Positions 62,041-64,000 of a stretch of DNA of 64,000 nucleotides are shown here, one piece after another (position 1 is the first letter of the stretch; every line of letters begins with the position of its first letter). This DNA is from Dactylorhiza incarnata (lineage: Eukaryota; Streptophyta; Magnoliopsida; Asparagales; Orchidaceae), in contig JAWHQI010000520.1 in NCBI GenBank assembly GCA_033032865.1, forward strand, positions 496,001 through 560,000, given 5' to 3'. The notes beneath the pieces were generated by a model. It saw only the letters and a list, made by a program, of their open reading frames with translations. It searched no databases and was not told the origin of the DNA. A program made the position numbers and the translations under genes.

Positions 62041-62541
62041 TACCCTCCATAAACCCTCTTTTTATTTCAAAATCGATAATTATTTGGTCAATTACAAATT
62101 CCCGTCCCAACTTCTAATCTCCCGCCCACGGCTAAAAGAGTCCCGCCCAAAAACAATTCCTCATTCCTCACGACTTCACAGCCCTAAATTGAAATCTCAA
62201 ATCCTTCTCTCAACCACCACCCGCTCCTCCGGATGGTACGAAGACGAAGAACCGCGCAGCCTCTGCCGAAGCGGCAGCGCTGGTGAAGCCAGGTATCAAC
62301 ACGGCCTCCTGCATAGCGCTCTATTTTTTCAATGCCTACTTTCCTATTCTCAAAGCAAGCTGGGATTTACTCTCTCTCTCTCTCTCTCTCTCTCTGATAG
62401 GGAAAGGAAATACTTGAACACGAAGAACGATTGCATTAACTTGAAAGCACACAAACAAATCCGGAGCAAGCTCCGTCCAAGATTATGGAGGTTGGGTCCA
62501 AAACACGATATAATAATACGATACGAGCGCGAGCGTAAACA
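62041..62541 (-). repeat. Possible 3' LTR of the gag-only element, with (TC)n at 62371-62395
   Basis: On the minus strand TGTTTACGCTCGCG follows a purine tract (GGCGGGGTTTAT) directly after a polyprotein-end motif (DLEGKVDF), which suggests an LTR start at 62541. The other end is not found. 62041-62330 looks like a C-rich 5'-UTR on the plus strand and may be something else. Confidence 0.35.
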
Positions 62542-62596
62542 ATAAACCCCGCCAAAAAATCGACCTTGCCCTCAAGGTCGGAGTGCCTCCCTCCGG

Positions 62597-63640
62597 CTAG
62601 TAGTGAAAGATCCGCGGGTGGGCAGTCGTAGAGGTGCCTGGAGCGTCGTCCGACGGCACATCCGCGATTAGAAGATCATCAAAATCAGTCTGGCCGATTT
62701 CATTCGCATCCTCTCCGATGAGAAGGCGGAACTCCTTCACCAGACAATCATGAGTAGGCGAGTAAGGTTGTTTGCAACGAAAACACGGACCCCTACTCCG
62801 TAAGTCATTGTACTCTTGGTTGGACAGGTGGTGAGTAGGAACATGACGGTTGTTGCATAGGCCCATAATGGGTGGACGAGGTAGAGGAGGTGGCGGTGGT
62901 GGTTGTTTAGGCGGGGGCGAAAAATATGGTTGGTAAGGAGGTTTGGCGGGAGGCAAAGAGGACGTAGGGTCCCCGGACAGCGCGAGAAATTCGGCCTCCA
63001 CGAATGGAGAGAGGTCCATGGCTTGGTTAACAGTTAATGGCTGAAAGGTGCGGGCTCGGATATGGGGTTGTAGGTTGTGCATGAAGTAGGCCAAGTAATG
63101 GTCGGGTGGAAGACCTGGAATATGGGTGACCAACTCGATAAAGGAGCCCACGTACGAATAAATGGAGCATGTCTGACGGACTCCACAAAGGCGCTCGATA
63201 ATGGAGCCGGAGTAGCAGTGATCAAAGCGTTGAATGAGGGCCTCCGTAAGAGTTGTCCAGGTGAGGTCGGGGGAGGACTGGTGGAGCAAGCGAGCCCAGT
63301 GGAGGGCGGACTCTTCCATGCCGACAATTGCTGTGGAGACCTGTTGCGCTAGTGGAGTCCGGTGAATGTCAAAAAACTGTTCGGCGCGGGCAATCCACCC
63401 AAGGGGGTTCAGTCCCGTGGAATGTGGGGATGTCGAGGCGTGGGAGCTGTGGAGGAAAATCTGGCAGTGCGGGAGTTGCGAGGCCCAATGTGCAGGGGGA
63501 TCCCAAGGCAGAGGCAGCAGCAGGAGGACCGAAGTGCTGGCCGGTTTGCAAGTTGTGGAGCATAGCCATAATCGTCGTGAGTTGCTCGGCCTGAGCGTCG
63601 AGACGAGAGTTGAGGGAGGAGATGGTGTGTTTGAGGCTAA
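62597..63640 (-). pseudogene. gag of a Ty3/gypsy element, pol deleted
   Basis: PRLDIPTFHGTEP in one frame, then after a shift near 63400 GWIARAEQFFDIHRTPLAQQ, FVEAEFLALSGDPTSS and the knuckle CFRCKQPYSPTHDC. This is the Retrotrans_gag plus zinc-knuckle layout of plant gypsy elements. 62597 is the stop; within about 35 bp comes the polyprotein-end motif DLEGKVDF, so the pol genes are missing. Confidence 0.85.
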
Positions 63641-63900
63641 GTTATCAAAGGCGCAAGGCGCACCGAGGCGCAAAATGGTCCTGGAGCCTAGGCACAGGTG
63701 CGCGCCTGAGACACGTGAGGCGCAAAAATGAATTGGGTGCCCAATTCACTGAAAATCAGCGAATTGGGCACCCAATTCACTGAAAATCAGCGAATTGGGC
63801 ATCCAATTCATTGATTTACAATGAATTGGGTGCTCAATTCACTGAAAATCGGTGAATTGGATGCCCAAGTGCGCCTAGGTGTGCCTCGGGTGCACTTCGG
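63641..63900. repeat. Inserted GGCGC-rich repeat with a 31-bp palindromic tandem array
   Basis: AGGCGCAAGGCGCACCGAGG begins the segment. From 63730 a 31-bp unit (GAATTGGGTGCCCAATTC then ACTGAAAATCAGC) repeats four and a half times (63730, 63761, 63792, 63823, 63854). Each unit contains an almost perfect 18-bp palindrome. It interrupts the 5' part of the gag relic. Confidence 0.85.
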
Positions 63901-64000
63901 TCCGAACGCAGGAGGTATGCAACAGTAACGGCCCTCTTCCTTGCGTCCGGTGTCTTCTTTGCTTGAGGTGATGCCCTCACGACAGTGCGGATCTCTTCTC

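Noticed and set aside
62100..62300. Plus-strand gene start (ATG at 62233 with donor-like CCAG|GTATC)
   Set aside because: The frame closes after 17 codons, and the segment probably belongs to an LTR. Too little evidence.

Overview
The window is nuclear DNA of a flowering plant. GT-AG introns, plant LTR retrotransposons with initiator-Met-tRNA primer binding sites, a PIF/Harbinger element, SINE-like retroposons and MITEs all point that way. I cannot fix the species from sequence alone. The introns of 14-19 kb packed with retrotransposons suggest a lineage that tolerates giant introns.

Almost the whole window is one host gene on the minus strand: the N-terminal part of a plant Furry (FRY)/Tao3-type cell morphogenesis protein. 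Nine short exons can be joined (60506-60624, 44163-44208, 30064-30136, 29913-29970, 22501-22596, 3417-3534, 900-1166, 247-348, 1-55 and on past the left edge). All junctions keep phase and no stop or frameshift occurs over about 311 codons. The first coding exon should lie beyond the right edge and the rest of the roughly 2,000-residue protein beyond the left edge. The exons occupy 934 bases; the introns are 191, 551, 2250, 18966, 7316, 93, 14026 and 16297 bp.

The introns hold the other features. The 19-kb intron (3535-22500) contains a nested set proved by target-site duplications. A gypsy-type element A (3697-20619, TSD GAAAG) was hit by a 0.65-kb TRIM-like copia derivative (6320-17226, TSD CGATG). 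That was hit by a 10.3-kb LTR-int-LTR-int-LTR tandem element (6423-16680, TSD ACTAG). The 7.3-kb intron holds a nearly complete but broken Ty1/copia (23900-28974, TSD ACCAA) inside an older copia relic. The 14-kb intron holds a 5'-truncated, otherwise nearly intact copia pol (about 30958-34530), a solo LTR (34885-36181, TSD GGATG), a GC minisatellite next to a tRNA-derived SINE, degenerate copia and gypsy relics, and a PIF/Harbinger element with a Myb/SANT-like ORF (41221-43022, TSD TTA) that itself carries a SINE-like insertion. The 16.3-kb intron holds element B (about 44550-54455, rich in satellites and duplications) and the compact element C (55269-60262). The right edge carries a gag-only gypsy derivative.

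The best candidate for something undescribed is the family formed by elements A, B and C. These are non-autonomous gypsy-type retrotransposons that keep a gag-like ORF1 (clear in A and C) and an ORF2 built of an unrecognised repeat-containing region fused to the integrase C-terminal tail, with a chromodomain visible in C. I see no protease, reverse transcriptase, RNase H or integrase catalytic core in them. A second candidate is a set of three consecutive hairpins with compensatory stem changes and a shared loop motif in the leader of the tandem element, a position typical of packaging or dimerisation signals.
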